DNA of 64,000 nucleotides from Luidia sarsii (taxonomy: Eukaryota; Echinodermata; Asteroidea; Paxillosida; Luidiidae): positions 15,584,305 to 15,648,304 of the forward strand of contig OX465107.1 in NCBI GenBank assembly GCA_949987565.1. Reading direction: 5' to 3'. Each line of letters begins with the position of its first letter. Within the stretch, counting starts at the first letter, position 1. Under the pieces are notes generated by a model. It did no database searches, was not told the origin of the DNA, and saw only the letters and a list, made by a program, of their open reading frames with translations. The translations under genes and the position numbers were made by a program. Positions 22,499 through 33,212 of the stretch are shown here, piece after piece.

Positions 22499-24515
22499 CT
22501 GGACGGAAAACAAAAAAATTGACAAAAATCACAAATTGTTTTCTTCAAAATTGTTCCAAAGTTCAGTTTTTCCTTCATTTTGTTTGACTTAAAATAGAAA
22601 AACAAACCTGCATACACTTTGTGTGATCCACGAACAGATGGAGCCTGTTCATAGTACAGATTATCAATGAAGAGTATCAGCACATTGGAGAAGCCAATGC
22701 TTGTTTTGAGAAGATGTCGCAGACGAAGGACAACATTTATGTGGACGAACGGAGACCAAATACGTACATGAACATACATTTATAGAAGTGGGCGTGTATG
22801 ACAATGTAACAAGAATGCGATTGTGCCTATGATTATGAGAATAGGAGGTATAATATTAGAAGATGATAAACTTTACTGATATTTATGATGATTACGCTAC
22901 CACATGTTCAAATCACATGTTTTCGGCATCAACTGTGTACCTTGTTCGTCGGGTCCGAAGGATGTCGACAGATAGAACCTGATGACTGGGAACATCAATC
23001 CGTACGGAAATAACAGTGGAACCACTGGAGTCGAGAGAGAACAAACAAAAAACCGTGTATAAGCCCAGTCGTGACTGGATCAGCACTTGAATCCGGGACC
23101 TCTGGTTTTGCGTACCAGCGCTCTTCCCCCTGTTCACTACGAAGGGCTATGTACATTAACATGCCCCTGAATCATCATGCGTCATAAGCTTAAAAGTCCG
23201 TAGGCCTACCTAGGAAAGCTTGCAGGGCGGTTCTCACTAGCCCAAGGGCCAAACACGCCATGACGGTGAACAAGCAGCCGATCTGAAACAACCAGTGGTG
23301 ACTGAAACATCTCTCCAATACTTTATACGATACGAGTGTTCCTGTGTAGAATAAAGAGCAAAGGTGTTTGAATGTAACTCAGGCGACGAATAGTAGGAAC
23401 ATGGCTGTGGCTTTTTATAAGATTTTTTTTTGTTGGGGGGTGGGGCTCCAGATTTTTTTTGTTTTTACATGAGTTTCTTTTTGAAATTGCTTACCAACTA
23501 TCATCATAGCAGCACGCAATGCAGTGAAGTATCCGATTTGAACCGATGAGAAGCAGAACGGAGAGGCTTTGATGTACAAGACAGTCACTGATAATGAGGA
23601 GACGAAGGGCGTCAGCATGAAGCAAGCCGCGAAGATGAGAGCCAGACGCCAGGTGCGTCCCACCGAGCGGCCCGGGCTGTACACCACCCGCACCAGCCCC
23701 ACCAGGCTCCGCCACAGGTAGTCCCGAGCCCCTAGCACACCGGCCGTGTCCCTCTCCCGCGTCTCGACGACGGCACCGGGCCAGATCAGGTAGACGAGGC
23801 CCAGGACGCAGAGGCCGGTCATGCAGCCCGCGCTGGCTGCGTAGCCGAACGCCTCCAGGAAGTACTCCATGCCCACCTGGGCCAGGCCGTACGCGCCGAT
23901 GGCAGTCTCGATCACGAGGATCCTGAAGATGCGCTCGCCCTCGGTCGTGACGTCGGCAATGTAGGTGTAGCTCACGCTGAACACGATCGTCACGCCTCCC
24001 GTGAGCCCGACGGCCAGGTCAGCCGCGTAGAGCACCTGCAAGGGAAGTGCCAAGGCCATGACCGCCGTACAAATGGCACAGAACAGGGCACAGCCCACAG
24101 TCCCCGCAATGAGGACCGCCTTGCGACCCAGGTGGTCGGACAGACAGCCGAGGACGAACGCGGTGACGAATCCGGGGACGCTGCCCACCAGCGTGAAGAC
24201 CAGCAACCAGGCCGCCGCCTCGGCCTGGATCTCGGCCTCCAGCTCCCGCCGCGAGGCGTTGCCCGACCTGTTGGCGCAGGCCGGGCCGGCGTGCTCGGTG
24301 TAGTGGAATTTTTCCTGCACCCTGAAGAGGACGTACTGCACCCGCAGGATGAACACGACGATGAAGCCGGTGTAGACCAGAAGGACAACCGGCTCCACGG
24401 TCACCCGCCTCGAGGCAGCCCTGTCACGCCCCGACGGTTTATCGGGAGCAAATAACGGGGCAGATTCGGAGGCCCCTTCCCTGGTCCCCTTTTGCAAGTC
24501 TTCCATACCTTCCAT
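22338..24515 (-). CDS. SLC46-family major facilitator (proton-coupled folate transporter-like), four coding exons
   Basis: Exons 23495-24515, 23210-23341, 22941-23024 and 22338-22498 join in phase 1 throughout, giving 465 residues, close to the usual SLC46 length (~460). TM1 is at about 42-60. The first outer loop has NRS and NAS glycosylation sites (82, 86) and a cysteine (C80). MFS motif A is LSDHLGRK (125-132). The YIADVT motif (185-190) and the late DEQG followed by FACVEN are typical of SLC46. Family members move solutes such as folates across plasma or lysosomal membranes; the substrate cannot be told here. Exon 1 is GC-rich; the later exons are less so. The last codons read GTG GGG TAA GAG, so the stop overlaps a good donor (GG/GTAAGAG). 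A further 3' exon is therefore possible. Confidence 0.9.
22941..23024 (-). CDS. SLC46-like exon 3
   Basis: 84 bp, phase 1 in and out. It encodes VPLLFPYGLMFPVIRFYLST and FGPDEQ; the DEQG junction is characteristic of SLC46. Acceptor GACTCCAG, donor CAAG/GTACAC. Confidence 0.85.
23068..23152 (-). repeat. tRNA-derived SINE-like element, copy 4 (fragment)
   Basis: Minus-strand fragment with AGAGCGCTGGTACGCAAAAC and CCAGAGGTCCCGGATTCAAG resembling the tRNA part of the family. It sits in SLC46-like intron 2, same strand as the gene. Confidence 0.65.
23210..23341 (-). CDS. SLC46-like exon 2
   Basis: Acceptor TTCTACACAG precedes codons for GTLVSYKVLERCF and a hydrophobic segment ending in RTALQAFL. 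Donor is CTAG/GTAGGC. Length is 132 bp, phase 1 in and out. A closer AG (TTGTTTCAG near 23285) would break the membrane frame, so the upstream acceptor is preferred. Confidence 0.85.
23495..24515 (-). CDS. SLC46-like exon 1 (N-terminus to TM7 region)
   Basis: Starts at ATG 24515-24513, with a second in-frame Met at codon 4. It encodes the acidic cytosolic N-terminus and the first six to eight membrane segments. It ends with donor GTTG/GTAAGC, phase 1. The open frame continuing past 23495 into Lys-rich residues is read-through of the intron. Confidence 0.9.
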
Positions 24516-25578
24516 ATCTTTTCCGAGCCACCGAGCCCAAGAGCCAAACCACGAACTGCAACGAGACGGCGGTTCTCGGAAGGCCCCGGCTACGTTTGAT
24601 CATAGAGCCGTTGCTCTATAGTTCGATGGATGAAGCAAACTCGTAGGAGTGAGGATCAAATCGATGGCACCGCAGTCGACCACTATGCGCTGATCGCAAA
24701 AAGTCAAACTGTTTGTGCCACTCCAAATTTATCCTGTAACTACGTCTATATATACTGAATAGAAGCACTGTACCTTTACAACAAGAACTACACGATTGAT
24801 TAAGATGTCGCCTTCATAGGTTCCACTTGTTTTCTGCATACATCCACGGGTCGTACTAGGATCACCGAAATAGGATCGAAACACGGTTCCTTCAGCAAAA
24901 CCCCATGCATGGTGTCCAGTAGACCTTCTATTTCAACTATAAACGGTCGCCAACTACAGAATATTGTCATGTATTCTTGCCCCGACTTTGCTCTCAGCTA
25001 GGATATATTATGTAGTTTCAGATGAACATACTATACTACACAGTGTAGCAATGGTGCTGCTCGCGAATCAGCGCTTCCATGGCCACATTGAATACAGAGC
25101 AGCGGTAAATATAGAAACACTATGGAAGGCTTACCATTGTTGTTGTGAAGCTTGGACGAGTTCATAAAGAAAGAGCGATTTTTCCCCGCCTAACCCGTCA
25201 GTGCATAGTTAAAGTCCTGTCTAGCGTGCACACGTAACGTGACTGGGAGAGTTTGCCCAGTTGCACTCATCCAAACATTATTGACTCATCTCAAACCCGA
25301 GGTATTCCGTTTACCCATACAGATGTCACTGTTGGGAAGCAGACACAGATATCATTGAAAGGCCCTCGAGTTAACACATCCTTTGTCAGCGACACCTAAT
25401 TAACAGAACTGACTATTAAAACCATGCATGTACATTGTATCTTTTTGTCTGCCTGTACTATATATAGTACGTGAGTCGTAGTTTCACGGGGAGAAACAGG
25501 AAGCTATATAGCAGGAGCGGCAGCCGAGGTCACCGAGTTGAAAGGCTTTTGATTGAGGAAATAATACTGGCATTGTCG
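24516..25578. other. Upstream of SLC46-like gene, no gene recognised
   Basis: Presumed promoter and intergenic DNA. The CGGTTCTCGGAAGGCCCCGG stretch near 24570 may belong to the 5' UTR. No other feature. Confidence 0.4.
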
Positions 25579-25584
25579 CAATGT

Positions 25585-25954
25585 TACGGTGGTTTTAAAG
25601 GGACATGATAGGAAAAAAAATAAAGCAAAACAATTTTGTTGAGGGAACAACGAAATTTTGTTGTGGGAACAACCAATTTTGTTGAGGGAAAATTGGTTGT
25701 TCCCTCAACAAAATTTGGTTGTTCCCTCAACAAAATTGGTTGTTCCCTCAACAAAATTGGTTGTTCCCTCAACAAAATTTGGTTGTTCCCTCAACAAAAT
25801 TTGGTTGTTCCCTCAACAAAATTGGTTGTTCCCGCAACAAAATTGGTTGTTCCCTCAACAAAATTGGTTGTTCCCACAATAAAATTTCGTTGTTCCCTCA
25901 ACAAAATTGTTTTGCTTTATTTTTTTCCTATCATGTCCCTTTAAAACCACCGTA
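25585..25954. mobile_element. 370-bp foldback element with ~100-bp inverted arms and 6-bp target duplication
   Basis: The arms begin TACGGTGGTTTTAAAGGGAC and are almost identical in inverted orientation over about 100 bp. CAATGT at 25579-25584 and again at 25955-25960 is the likely target-site duplication. The middle is a tandem of ~24-bp units (TTCCCTCAACAAAATTGGTTG), and the arm's inner end is made of the same unit in the opposite sense. It has no coding capacity, so it would need a transposase supplied elsewhere. Confidence 0.88.
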
Positions 25955-25960
25955 CAATGT

Positions 25961-26344
25961 GATATAAACGAAAAAAAAGTTCTAAAGGCTTTTAAAGTTA
26001 AAGTGTCTAGAAACTTCGGAATCGACGGCTGTTGCATGCCCAGTAACACGACGGCTGTTTTCATCTAATTGATTTTTTTTTGTCGATTATATCCGCTTAA
26101 TCACACAGGTCAACCCACGTAGAGATTTCCTCTATTTACCTGATTTTGTTTTATTGTGTTTGATTAGACATTTTGACACACAAATTATTAGGTTTTGGGT
26201 CCTTGTATTTACTCGATCCTTTTACTTGAAGAGATAAGGATCCCTATTTCCCAAGTCCGATCTCATGGGCTACTGTCCACGTGGGGGACGTTACAGCCCA
26301 TTGGGGCTCATTAGACTCAGACAAGGTTCGACAGGCACGTCCAA
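25961..26344. other. No gene recognised
   Basis: AT-rich spacer between the foldback element and a purine array. Confidence 0.4.
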
Positions 26345-26565
26345 TTCCGAGAGGGAGAGAGGGGGAGGTCGAAGGAGAGGGAGAGGAAAAGAGAGAGGGA
26401 TTGAGAGGAGGAGAGAGGGAGGGAGAGAGAGGGGGGAGGGAAAGAGAGGGGAGGGAGAGGAAGGGGAGGGAGAGGGAGAGGGAAAGAGAGGGGAGGGAGA
26501 GGAAGGGGAGGGAGAGGGAGAGGGGAGAGAGGGTAAGTGGGTGGGGGAGGTAGAAGGAGGGGACA
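26345..26565 (+). repeat. GGGAGA-rich purine microsatellite
   Basis: About 220 bases almost free of pyrimidine on the plus strand, with higher-order copies of GGGAGGGAGAGGGAGAGG. Overlapping frames are repeat translations. Confidence 0.9.
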
Positions 26566-26859
26566 GTCGGAGAATTCGGGCACGTGACCCTCAGCCGAAG
26601 CTCATCTCCCTATGATTTGGGGAATATAAATTTCAACAAAATGTTTTTGTATGCTGCAGCTGTTTTATGTTCGTTCCTTTGAACAATGTAAGTATCCCTG
26701 TGAATGGGGGTACAAACAAATTTTGACTGTTTTGTTAATGATGTATTATATTAATGTGATGATTTCCCTTTGTTAAAGGCGTTTTGAGTCTGATATATTG
26801 TAAAATTTCAACCACATCCACGAATGGTGTTGACGGTCAAAATTTTTAATTTGTGGTTT

Positions 26860-27880
26860 ACAATTCAGTAAAATTCCATTTTTCTGGTCAGAAATCGTCT
26901 CAAATGACAAAGCTAACCCTTGTAATTTTCATTATTAAAAATTTATGGGTAGACTTCTGTCAGTACCTAGAACACATTAAATTTGTGGTATAATTTAATC
27001 ATTTAAATCATCAGGGAAAAAGTTTGATTTTTCCGGTCAGAAATCGGCTCAAATGGCAAGGCTAACTCCTTATCCTTTTCATCATTTTTTGACCCTAAAT
27101 TTATGTTTTTAGATTTGCTTGAAAATTGATAGGTAGACTCCTGTCGGCCCCTACAACACGTTTCTGGTATGATTGCATCATTTAAATCATCAGGGAAAAA
27201 GATTGATTTTTCCCGTCAGAAATTGGCTCAAATGGCAAGGCTAACCCCTTGTCCTTTTCATAATTTTTCGACCCTAAATATGTTTTCAGATTTAGGTAGA
27301 CTTCCGTCAGTCCCTAGAACACATTTCTCGTAAAATTTAATCATTTAAATCATCAGGGAAAAAGTTTGACTTTTCCGGTAAGAAATTGGCTCAAATGGCA
27401 AGGCTAACCCCTTGTCCTTTTTATAATTATTGGACCCAAAATATGTTTTCAGATTTGCTTGAAAATTGATAGGTAGACTTTTGTCGGTCCCTGGAACACA
27501 TTTCTGGTATTATTGAATCATTTAAATCATCAGGGAAAAAGTTTGATTTTTCCCGTCAGAAATTGGCTAAGATTGTCCTTTTCATATTTTCATCATTTTT
27601 CCACCATAAATCTATGTTTTTAGATTTGCTTGAAAATTAATAGGTAGACTCCTGTCGGCCCCTAGAACTCATTTCTGGTATGATTGCATCATTTAAATCA
27701 TCAGGGAAAAGTTTGATATTGCCGGTCTGAAATTATCTCCAATTGCAAGGCTAACCCCTTTTTGGCAACTATGGCCTAACCTGAATTTCGGCCCAAATTA
27801 TCTGTCTCTAGATTTGCTCGAACATTGCTAGGAAGACTACTGTCGGCCCCTAGAACACATTTCTTGCCAGGTTCCATCAT
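26860..27880 (+). repeat. Tandem array of ~170-bp degenerate units, about 6 copies
   Basis: The words CATCAGGGAAAAAGTTTGAT, GTCAGAAATTGGCTCAAATG and AGGTAGACTCCTGTCGG recur in the same order. The CAGGGAAA mark is near 27012, 27191, 27354, 27531 and 27702, giving periods of about 163-179 bp, nucleosome-like in size. Units have diverged by substitution and indel. The first (26870) and last units are most decayed. Confidence 0.85.
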
Positions 27881-28639
27881 TCAAATCAAACGTTGAAGTT
27901 TGAATCGAATACACATTGAGTTATCTAATGATAATGAGAAACTTGTACAGTATTAGCATTTTATAAATTTAACAGCTAAAAATACACAGAATTGCACACA
28001 CTGTCTATATTAAAAAGTTATTCACCATTCAAGTTCCACAAATTACAAGGCACTGGTAATTTTAAGTGCAAACACTTCAAAGGTTGCAAAACAAAATGCT
28101 TTCAATGAGGATTCTCACAAATCTTTTTTAAATTACCCCCCCCCCGAAACATTATCCTTTTGAAATTCTTTCTGAAGACATACTTCAGCAGGTAAGGTCT
28201 ACAGCATGTTACACCTTGGATGCATTTTGAACGAGAATTGGATCCAAGCCATCTTAGAGAAGATGTGTGGACAGGAGTGGCAGTTGGAAGGACAGCAAAA
28301 GCTTTTACAGAAGCAACTACAGCATTTGATGAAGTGGTTGTTGTCACACATGCTTGAGCTCCCCTTTCAACTTGACAGTCTTCAAGTGCGACAATTAAGT
28401 TGTCATTATTCAGTCATAGAGAATAAATTCATTGACAACCAAATGAATTAAGAACAGTTCCTATGATATATTAATACCTGCATGTCTTTACTTCATACAT
28501 GCAATGCAAAAGGATACATCAGAGTTTCCTGCACAAATTGCCTCTTTTGAAGTGGCATTCACCGGATTGACTATTAAAAGTCTTGGCGAAAGAATTAAGC
28601 AAACTGAAGTTAGTACTAAGTTGAGGCAGTTTCCTTCTA
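27881..28639. other. No gene recognised; one unexplained open frame
   Basis: A minus-strand open stretch of about 105 codons (about 28420-28102) contains CIQGVTCCRPYLLKYVF but matches no family I recognise and has no splice or start signals worth calling. Confidence 0.3.
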
Positions 28640-28800
28640 AGGCCCTGTAAAATTAAATCTGCACTGCCGACTGAATACATTGAAATTCATATACAAATCA
28701 AGCACTTTGCCTGATCGAAACGTCAGGCCCTCTAACGTTTGAGATTTATGTCTTGCAGGTCATTTTAATCAGTGAGCAATTTGCAACAGTTTTTCGTATT
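28640..28800 (+). repeat. ACGTTTCGATCC hairpin repeat family, copy
   Basis: Carries GATCGAAACGTCAGGCCCTC and the family 3' part CAGTGAGCAATTTGCAACAG followed by TTTTTCGTAT. The hairpin partner is reduced. Confidence 0.6.
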
Positions 28801-28852
28801 TCGAAATATAATATACATATAAGCCAAAGAAAGTCAGAGGCCCTGGCATTGC

Positions 28853-29113
28853 AATATGTGACCCGGCACACAATAATGAAGAATAACCCCCACTTTTGAG
28901 ATTTTGAGATTTTCTAATGATGTGAAAGAGTTTACCATTAGCTTTTAAATGATATCAAATTCTAATATCCTCTAATACTTAATTTTTCCAAAAATATATT
29001 GTTTTATTTTTTATTTTTTATCGAATTGTGAAGATACTTTAGATTCAGGCGTCGTTTACTCGAAAAGTGTTTTGGTGGGATATTCCTCATGTCGTTGTGC
29101 CGGGTCACATATT
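28853..29113. repeat. 261-bp terminal-inverted-repeat element (GTGACCCGGCACA ends)
   Basis: Left end AATATGTGACCCGGCACACA and right end GTGCCGGGTCACATATT are inverted copies. The similarity continues imperfectly (GAAGAATAACCCCCA against TGGGATATTCCTC). The interior is AT-rich and noncoding. MITE-like. Confidence 0.75.
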
Positions 29114-29485
29114 AGCAACCTTTGACCTTTGAGAAGGGCCTTTCTAGGATCGAAACATCAAGCCCTGCAAACTCTAACAAATTCAGGTCCTCCTAGTCAT
29201 TCAGCTGTCTGTTTATCTGCTTATTGCTTATTACTGAAATCGTAACGTTGTATAGCCAGCTACCGACATGTACATATACTGACTAGTACTACTGCCACTG
29301 GGTACAACACGCCACGTGAATATCGTTGGGTAAAGACATTAAATGATTTACATTGTATTTTGAAATAAAGCAATTTTTCTATTGATGAATCCTTTGAAAT
29401 GTGAAATTTAATATAATATACAAAATGAAATTTAAAAAATAAATAAGGACAAAAATGGTTAATTAGGTCATTTGAATGAGGTCAA
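29114..29485. other. No gene recognised
   Basis: Contains GGATCGAAACATCAAGCCCT near 29150, a stray fragment of the ACGTTTCGATCC family. Confidence 0.4.
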
Positions 29486-30235
29486 AGGTCTAGGTTGCAG
29501 GTTCGATCCCCAGGGATGCAACAGTACATTTTTCTTCTTCAAATTACCAAGTACAAACCCAACCTATAAGTATTTGAAATTTCGACCAAAAGTCAACTAG
29601 TGCGCATGGCGTGTCGTGGATGTCCCAGGGTCTGTAACCTCAAGATTGCAGATTCGATCCCAAGGGATGCAATAGTACATTTTTCTTCTTCAAATTACCA
29701 AGTACAAACCCAACCTATAAGTATCTGAAATTTCGACCAAAAGTCAACTGGTGCACATGGCGTGTTGTAGGTGTCCCAGGGTCTGTAACCCCGAGGTTGC
29801 AGGTTCGATCTCCGTGGATGTAACAGAACATGTTTCTTCTTCAAATTACCAAGTACAAACCCAACCTATAAGTATCTGAAATGTGAACGAAAAATCAACT
29901 GGTGCGCATGGCGTGTCGTGGATGTCCCAGGGTCTGTAACCTCAAGATTGCAGGTTCGATCTCCGGGGATGTAACAGAACATTTTTCTTCTTCAAATTAC
30001 CAAGTACAAACCCAACCTATATAAGTATATAAAATTTGAACGAAAAATCAACAGGTGCGCATGGCGTGTCGTGGGTGTCCCAGGATCTGTAACTTAAAGG
30101 TTGCAGGTTCGATCCCCAGGGATGCAACAGTTAGATTTTTCTTCTTCAAATTACCAAGTACAAACCCAACCTATAAGTATCTGAAATTTGAACGAAAAAT
30201 CAACTGGTGCGCGTGGCGTGGCGGGGGAGATTCTG
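29486..30235 (+). repeat. Tandem array of ~150-bp tRNA-like units, plus orientation, 5 copies
   Basis: Each unit has a tRNA-like part (CATGGCGTGTCGTGGATGTC, GGGTCTGTAACCTCAAG, then box-B-like GGTTCGATCCCC at about 29502, 29650, 29803, 29952 and 30108). A constant tail with TTCTTCTTCAAATTACCAAG and ACAAACCCAACCTATAAGTA follows. Units are largely conserved. They match the minus-orientation array at 41480-42420 and look like tandemised tRNA-derived SINEs, not working tRNA genes. Confidence 0.85.
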
Positions 30236-30329
30236 TATGTTTTACTGGTGTTGAGCTTACCCCAAAATGTATTATTGGTTATGCCTTACCAGACGTTGAT
30301 TCAAATACCTCTCTCTCTGCCTCTGCCTC

Positions 30330-30911
30330 TGCCCCTCCCCTCCCTCCTCTCCATCCTCTCCCTCCTCTCCCTCCTCTCCCTCCTCTCCCTCCTCTCCCTC
30401 CTCTCCCTCCTCTCCCTCCTCTCCCTCCTCTCCCTCCTCTCCCTCCTCTCCCTCCTCTCCCTCCTCTCCCTCCTCTCCCTCCTCTCCCTCCTCTCCCTCC
30501 TCTCCCTCCTCTCCCTCCTCTCCCTCCTCTCCCTCCTCTCCCTCCTCTCCCTCCTCTCCCTCCTCTCCCTCCTCTCCCTCCTCTCCCTCCTCTCCCTCCT
30601 CTCCCTCCTCTCCCTCCTCTCCCTCCTCTCCCTCCTCTCCCTCCTCTCCCTCCTCTCCCTCCTCTCCCTCCTCTCCCTCCTCTCCCTCCTCTCCCTCCTC
30701 TCCCTCCTCTCCCTCCTCTCCCTCCTCTCCCTCCTCTCCCTCCTCTCCCTCCTCTCCCTCCTCTCCCTCCTCTCCCTCCTCTCCCTCCTCTCCCTCCTCT
30801 CCCTCCTCTCCCTCCTCTCCCTCCTCTCCCTCCTCTCCCTCCTCTCCCTCCTCTCCCTTCTCTCCCTCCTCTCCCTCCTCTCCCTCCTCTCCCTCCTCTC
30901 CCTCCTCTCCC
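30330..30911 (+). repeat. 9-bp pyrimidine array (TCTCCCTCC)n, ~64 units
   Basis: Nearly perfect repeats of TCTCCCTCC with rare variants (CCATCC near 30351, CCCTTCTC near 30855). Pure C and T on the plus strand. The long Pro/Leu, Leu/Ser, Glu/Gly and Arg/Gly open frames are all translations of this array. It starts about 100 bp after the tRNA-like array. Confidence 0.95.
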
Positions 30912-32567
30912 TTGATACAAAACAAACAAAACAATAGGCCTAAATAGTCAAACAAAGGAAAATTTACTGGGGACTTTTTAACAAATTGAAAATTTGCCAA
31001 AGAAAAGATTCATTGCCAATTTTTCCACTTGTCAATTAAAAACAATAAATAATCAAACAAGCAACCTGCCTGGTAGACAGACAAACAGACAGGTAGACCG
31101 ACAGACAAAGTAACAACTCTGGTAGACGCGTTTTAATGGCAAGCTAAATTAGAAAATTGTAATGTTCTGCCTTTCTGATGATTGAGTTCGGTTTCAAATT
31201 AACCGTTGAATCGAAAGAAGAAAGCTTTCTACCCCCTCCATGAACATTTGCACAAAGACGATTCTCCGATACCCGTGTGGTGTAAAGGCAAGATGGAATG
31301 TCGAGTTGAAAGAGCATTTCGCTTGTCCATTGATATACTCATACATATTCATGAGTGAGGCGGCCAATGATTGGCTGGGCGCCATCTGTGGAATGCTTTG
31401 ACCGCCGTTTGCAAACACGCTGGGCATGCGTGGGCCGCGTCCCGATTCATTGAGTGCGGCTGGAAATACCACATAAGACAATGGGAACTGCGACTTCCAT
31501 AGGCCTGCGTGTAGCTTGAAGCCGCAGCCGATGAATTCGGGACACGGCCAGCCATTAGACAATGGCCACTGCACTAACGCACGTGGAAAACAAGTCAGCT
31601 TGGCCGCCATGTTTGTCTGACTGTCATGGAGTGACATCGAAGTGTCCAAAGTACGGGGTGAGTTCCCCTGCTTGGGGTCGAATTCCCCCCTGATTTCAGG
31701 ACGAGAGCTCGGCGTTATCTTGGACCTACATCGTCTATTCTGTGCCTGTCTTCGGTATACGGGTTGAAGGTACGTGTCTTGGGAATTTGGGAATTCACGC
31801 TTGAGTCAGTCATGATGAATAACATCCGGGTGATATTGATAATAACAACAACGCATGTGAGGGTCTGTCACTGTCAGATTACATGTACAGTATGTGCTAC
31901 AACCATGGAGCTATAACAAGGTTGTTTCAACACGGCATTTTGTTGCCATTGCTGAAAATGAAATGCTGATTAACACTAAATGAGCATTTTTTTTTTCATT
32001 GACTAAAATGAAACGCAAGTCCAACTTATTCACAAGGCCTACCTGTGCCCACAAAACATTCCGTTTTCAGGGGTCTCGCGGGAGAGTTGGTTTATCCATG
32101 ATTCGTAATTGCTGTCCAATTGGGGCTGTGGGTGCGTACGTCAAACGTAAATAAAACCTCCCAACAAGAAAGATACTGGGCCAAGATATTAGTTTAATAC
32201 TTTAATACGCCGTGAAAGGTTGGTGAAAAAATAACAGTAAATCCACAATAGAGCGCCTATTTGTTATGTATATAGAAAATTGGCTCTGCTGCCGAAACAG
32301 ATTTTGCACTCACCGTGAAACGGTGGGCACAAAATTATTATTATTATTATGCAGAAAATCTGCGGACCGTCGTCCGGCTGACACTCGCCTCACAAAGTCA
32401 TGAATCTGGGCAAGACTTCAAGTCTAATTATTTAGTTTGCAAGTGGTTGTGCCAAACAGTGTCGATTTTCTACATATCAATAGGTGTCTATTTGTGGATT
32501 TAGGGTTATTTCCACCATTTTATAGTGACGGGTGCTAAACTAAAATCTTGCCAGGCCACCATCTAAG
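30912..32567. other. No gene recognised; possible promoter-like GC stretch
   Basis: A SINE tail fragment (TTGCCAAAGAAAAGATTC) is near 30990. The stretch 31360-31640 is richer in CpG, with GCCAATGATTGGCTG and a GCCGCCATG context. AAG/GTACGT near 31770 resembles a donor. This could be the 5' end of a plus-strand transcript, but no convincing coding first exon is present. Confidence 0.3.
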
Positions 32568-32735
32568 GGCTTGATAGCTCAGATGGTAAGAGTGCTGGTA
32601 CGGGAAATCGGAGGTCTCTCGGCCAAGCACCGGCCCAGACGACAGAGGTTTCTTTGCAAAATTTAAATTTGCAATTTCCAAATTTACTTGATTTTCTCAA
32701 ATAAATTTTGAAGATTTAAAATTCAATTGAATTGA
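32568..32735 (+). repeat. tRNA-derived SINE-like element, copy 5
   Basis: TAGCTCAGATGGTAAGAGTG near 32576 is followed by an altered box-B region and the tail TTTCTTTGCAAAATTTAAA. Confidence 0.75.
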
Positions 32736-33065
32736 AAAAGCTGCATCCGCTTTGTGTGATCCCCGAGCTGATGTAGCCAGAAAAATATGAAGTTCCACTG
32801 ATGTAGCCAGGTTTACGGCAATTGGAGTTTGCATCTGAATGAAAGCTGGGGCGTGTTCCCTGGAGGTATACGGCAGTTAATGGTTGAATTGCTTCTTATT
32901 GGCACCCCCACCCAGGCAAAGAGGGTTGACTTTTTAGAAAGGCTACCATCTAATTAAAGACTGGATAGCTCAGATGGGAAGAGCGCTGGTACGCAAAACC
33001 AGAGGTCTCGGGCTAAAGTCCCGGTTCAGTCAAAGTTTTCTTTGCCAAGTTTCCAATTTTTCAAA
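32736..33065 (+). repeat. tRNA-derived SINE-like element, copy 6
   Basis: Begins with the body (GCTTTGTGTGATCCCCGAGC), includes TATACGGCAGTTAATGGTTG, then the tRNA part with TAGCTCAGATGGGAAGAGCG near 32965 and AGTTTTCTTTGCCAAG. Head-to-tail with copy 5, the same tandem pattern as copies 2 and 3. Confidence 0.8.
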
Positions 33066-33156
33066 ATTCTTCAAAAGTTCAAAAACAGTTTTACATTTAT
33101 TTGGGTGACATTGGTAGTGCATTTGTTTATGGAATGTTTTTAAGTTTTTATTTCAG

Positions 33157-33212
33157 CGGACGTGATGACAAGGAAACAAGATCCGTGTTGATCAAAGTGA
33201 ACGTCGATAGAG
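33157..33212 (+). CDS. Candidate small exon of a hypothetical plus-strand gene
   Basis: Acceptor TTTTTATTTCAG and donor GAG/GTATAG bound 56 bp that read GRDDKETRSVLIKVNVDR in one frame. Its out-phase (1) matches the candidate exon at 36043-36230. There is no supporting homology and no first exon, so it may be chance. Confidence 0.2.

Noticed and set aside
22201..22779. 192-residue minus-strand frame
   Set aside because: It reads exon 4 of the SLC46-like gene in the wrong frame and continues into introns and a TIR element.
30055..31000. Long Pro/Leu, Leu/Ser, Gly/Glu and Arg/Gly proteins
   Set aside because: All come from the same (TCTCCCTCC)n array read in different frames and strands.
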